From Enteroscipio rubneri (lineage in GTDB: Bacteria; Actinomycetota; Coriobacteriia; Coriobacteriales; Eggerthellaceae): DNA of 64,000 nt. The notes below the pieces were generated by a model. The model did not search any database. It was not told the DNA's origin and saw only the letters and a program-made list of their open reading frames with translations. Position 1 is the first letter of the stretch. The number at the start of each line of letters is the position of its first letter. The translations under genes and the position numbers were made by a program. Positions 62,154 to 64,000 of the stretch are shown one piece after another. The stretch covers positions 372,001 to 436,000 of the forward strand of contig NZ_PPEK01000001.1 of assembly GCF_002899715.1 (NCBI RefSeq), in the 5' to 3' direction.

Positions 62154-64000
62154 AGAATCGTCGCTTTGCGTGCACCGCCCTCGTCGCGTGTTTGACCGCC
62201 GCTCTTTCGATCACGTGCATTCCTGGCGCGTTCGCGCTCGCGCGCGACGGCGTCGCCGAGGGAGCGAACGCCGCCTCCGACGCGAATGCTGTCTCGGAAG
62301 CGAGTGACGCCTCGGAATATGCTGCATCGTTCGAGAAGTCCGAGGTGGTGTACGCGAATCTGGCAACGGACGGCGCGCCGCAGGCGGTCTATATCGTCAA
62401 CCGCTTCGACGTATCCTCGCCCGGCATGATCGTCGACTACGGGGACTATTCCTCGGTCCAGAACCTGACGGCTGAGGCCGAATTAGAGCGCACGGGCGAA
62501 CGGACGGCGTTCGAAGCCGAGGAGGGCGCATTCGCCTACCAGGGCAACGCTGCCCAGACGACGCTTCCGTGGAATGTTTCGCTGAGCTACGAGCTTGACG
62601 GACGCTCCGTTCCGGCCGCAGAGTTGGCCGGTGCGTCGGGCGAGCTTTCTATCCATGCGTCCACGGCGCGCGCCGACGAGGCAGACCCCGCATTCTACGA
62701 CAGCTTCATGCTGCAGATCACGTTCACGCTTCCGGACGAGTCGTGCTTTGACGTGGCCGCTGAAGGCGCGACGATCGCGCGCGCCGGCCAGAGTACGACG
62801 GTGGCGTTCACAGTCCTTCCCGGCCACGACGGGGACTTCGAATTGACGGCGCACGTCGACGGCTTCTCCATGGACGGGGTGCAGATCGTCGCGTTGCCGT
62901 ACTCCTCGGTAATGGAGCTGCCCGACGCGGAGGGGATGGCGTCGGATATGGAGGGCCTTTCGGATGCGGTGAGCAGGCTGTCGGAGGGCACGGAATCGCT
63001 TGCGGCAGGCGTCGAGGAGCTTTCGGGCGGCGTTCGCGGCCTGTCGTCGGGCGCGGGCGAGATCGGCGCAGCGCTGACGGCGCTCGACGGGTCGTCGGCC
63101 GATATCGTGACGGCTTCGGGTGCGATCGGGGATGCTCTGGCCGATGCTGCGAACGGTCTTTCCAATGCGGATTTCTCGCAGCTCGACCAGCTGGGCATGC
63201 TGCCGGATGTGCTACGCGGGCTGGCCGACGGCTTGGACGCGCTGCAAGTGAGCGCGAGCAGTCTGAAGGGCGGCTACGATGCGGCGCTCGCGGCGCTAGA
63301 TTCGGCCGTGTCGGCCATCCCCGGTGATGTGACCGAGGCCGAGCTTGCGAGCCTGCGAAGCGCCGCCTCGTCTGGCGGGACGGCCTCCGATGTCGCCACC
63401 GTGGACAAGCTCGCGGAGGCATACGCCGCGGCGCAGGCTGTCAAGGCTTCCTATGGCGATGGTGCGGCGTTCGCAGGCGCCGGGCAGCTGGTGGGTGCCC
63501 TGGCTGCCGACGCTTCGGTCGAGGGATCCCTGGCCCAGCAGGCCGCGCGCCTCCGCGCGCTCGCTTCCCAAATGGAAGGCTCCTTCGATCCGGCCCAGTT
63601 CGAACAGCTCGCTCAGCTGGCGGACGGCCTCGAACGGCTGTCGGGCGAGTACGGCGCGTTCCACGACGGCCTCGCCCGATACGCAGCGGGTCTTTCGACA
63701 CTCTCGAGCGCGTATGCGCAGTTCCAGTCGGGTGCTTCATCGCTGGCCGGAGGCTCCGACCGGCTTGTGGGGGGAGCCTCCGAGGTGGCCGGCGGCATGG
63801 CGGAGCTGAACGAGGCCACAATCGACCTTCCTGAGACCATGCGCCGGCAGATCGAGGAGGCGATGGCCGACTACGATTTCCCGGAATTCGATCCGGTGTC
63901 GTTCGCATCGAGCGAGAACCCGAACGTGAGCGCCGTCCAATTCGTCATGGCCACGCCTCCCATCGAGGCGCCGGAGGCGGAGCCGGAAGAGGAGCCGGAG
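62150..64000 (+). CDS. Secreted YhgE-like protein with Leu-Gly heptad repeats (partial)
   Basis: At least 617 codons, open at the window end. A signal peptide (about 1-30, ending AFALA) is followed by a beta-rich domain (about 60-250) and then a long helical region with LxxG-type heptad units such as GLSDAVSRLSEGTESLAAGV and GLRGLSSGAGE-like stretches, as in YhgE/Pip proteins. The last visible residues are a Glu/Pro-rich stretch. It is translationally coupled to the MMPL gene (ATGA, GAAGGAG upstream), suggesting a periplasmic or surface partner of the transporter. Confidence 0.8.
   Translation, partial: MKNRRFACTALVACLTAALSITCIPGAFALARDGVAEGANAASDANAVSEASDASEYAASFEKSEVVYANLATDGAPQAVYIVNRFDVSSPGMIVDYGDYSSVQNLTAEAELERTGERTAFEAEEGAFAYQGNAAQTTLPWNVSLSYELDGRSVPAAELAGASGELSIHASTARADEADPAFYDSFMLQITFTLPDESCFDVAAEGATIARAGQSTTVAFTVLPGHDGDFELTAHVDGFSMDGVQIVALPYSSVMELPDAEGMASDMEGLSDAVSRLSEGTESLAAGVEELSGGVRGLSSGAGEIGAALTALDGSSADIVTASGAIGDALADAANGLSNADFSQLDQLGMLPDVLRGLADGLDALQVSASSLKGGYDAALAALDSAVSAIPGDVTEAELASLRSAASSGGTASDVATVDKLAEAYAAAQAVKASYGDGAAFAGAGQLVGALAADASVEGSLAQQAARLRALASQMEGSFDPAQFEQLAQLADGLERLSGEYGAFHDGLARYAAGLSTLSSAYAQFQSGASSLAGGSDRLVGGASEVAGGMAELNEATIDLPETMRRQIEEAMADYDFPEFDPVSFASSENPNVSAVQFVMATPPIEAPEAEPEEEPE

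Noticed and set aside
1-64000. tRNA, rRNA, insertion sequences, prophage or CRISPR
   Set aside because: No cloverleaf, ribosomal segment, transposase or phage gene, or repeat array was recognised while reading both strands; a tRNAscan or Infernal run would settle the RNA question.

Overview
The window is high-GC DNA, densely coded and with strong AGGAGG-type ribosome binding sites. The gene set suggests an anaerobic or microaerophilic actinobacterium of the Coriobacteriia, most likely Eggerthellaceae (Eggerthella/Gordonibacter-like). The clues are a Tat-exported molybdopterin oxidoreductase with FeS and NrfD-type partners, several ECF vitamin/amino-acid transporters, MEP-pathway genes, MMPL and DHA2 pumps and a LAATG-type wall anchor. 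The family is an inference from gene content; no rRNA or tRNA gene is present to confirm it.

Layout, 1-20 kb: a MoxR ATPase (cut by the left edge) and a VWA-like partner face a leucine-rich repeat protein and recN. Next comes a PadR-controlled efflux pump: the same 15-bp palindrome lies in front of both padR and the pump gene, and a perfect parS-like site lies between the two genes. A divergent AraC regulator then faces an ECF transporter (T, fused double ATPase, Trep_Strep-type S component) followed by two YbtP/YbtQ-like half ABC transporters, which looks like an iron or siderophore (or related cofactor) uptake locus. A frameshifted wall-anchored surface protein and a DHA2 pump carrying a C-terminal CBS pair follow, the latter divergent from a TetR gene.

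Layout, 21-35 kb: a T-box riboswitch, probably tRNA-Trp specific, precedes a TrpP-family S component and its two ATPases and T component, making a complete tryptophan ECF transporter. Beyond are remnants of two decayed genes, a carboxymuconolactone-decarboxylase-like protein, and a tandem pair of endonuclease IV homologues of which the first has lost four metal ligands. A BmrR-like MerR gene with a classic 19-bp-spacer promoter, an aldehyde/alcohol dehydrogenase pair with a frameshifted SCP2-like gene, and an HtrA protease follow.

Layout, 35-64 kb: a housekeeping run pyrH-frr-uppS-cdsA-dxr-rseP-ispG-proS (nucleotide, translation, envelope and isoprenoid functions). It is followed by a HAD phosphatase, a phasin-like protein, an AarF/UbiB kinase and an XRE regulator with a membrane tail. 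A respiratory module comes next: NrfD, GntR, SPFH protein, molybdopterin catalytic subunit, four-cluster ferredoxin subunit and a FdhD-like protein lacking the usual CxxC. The window ends with a DEAD-box helicase, rlmB, a NYN-domain protein and an MMPL transporter with a heptad-repeat YhgE-like partner cut by the right edge.

The least explained material is intergenic. Three elements of 154-163 nt (21583-21744, 23029-23182, 49207-49369) are each closed by long inverted repeats of differing sequence. There are also long hairpins at 851-885, 36556-36626 and 58326-58372.
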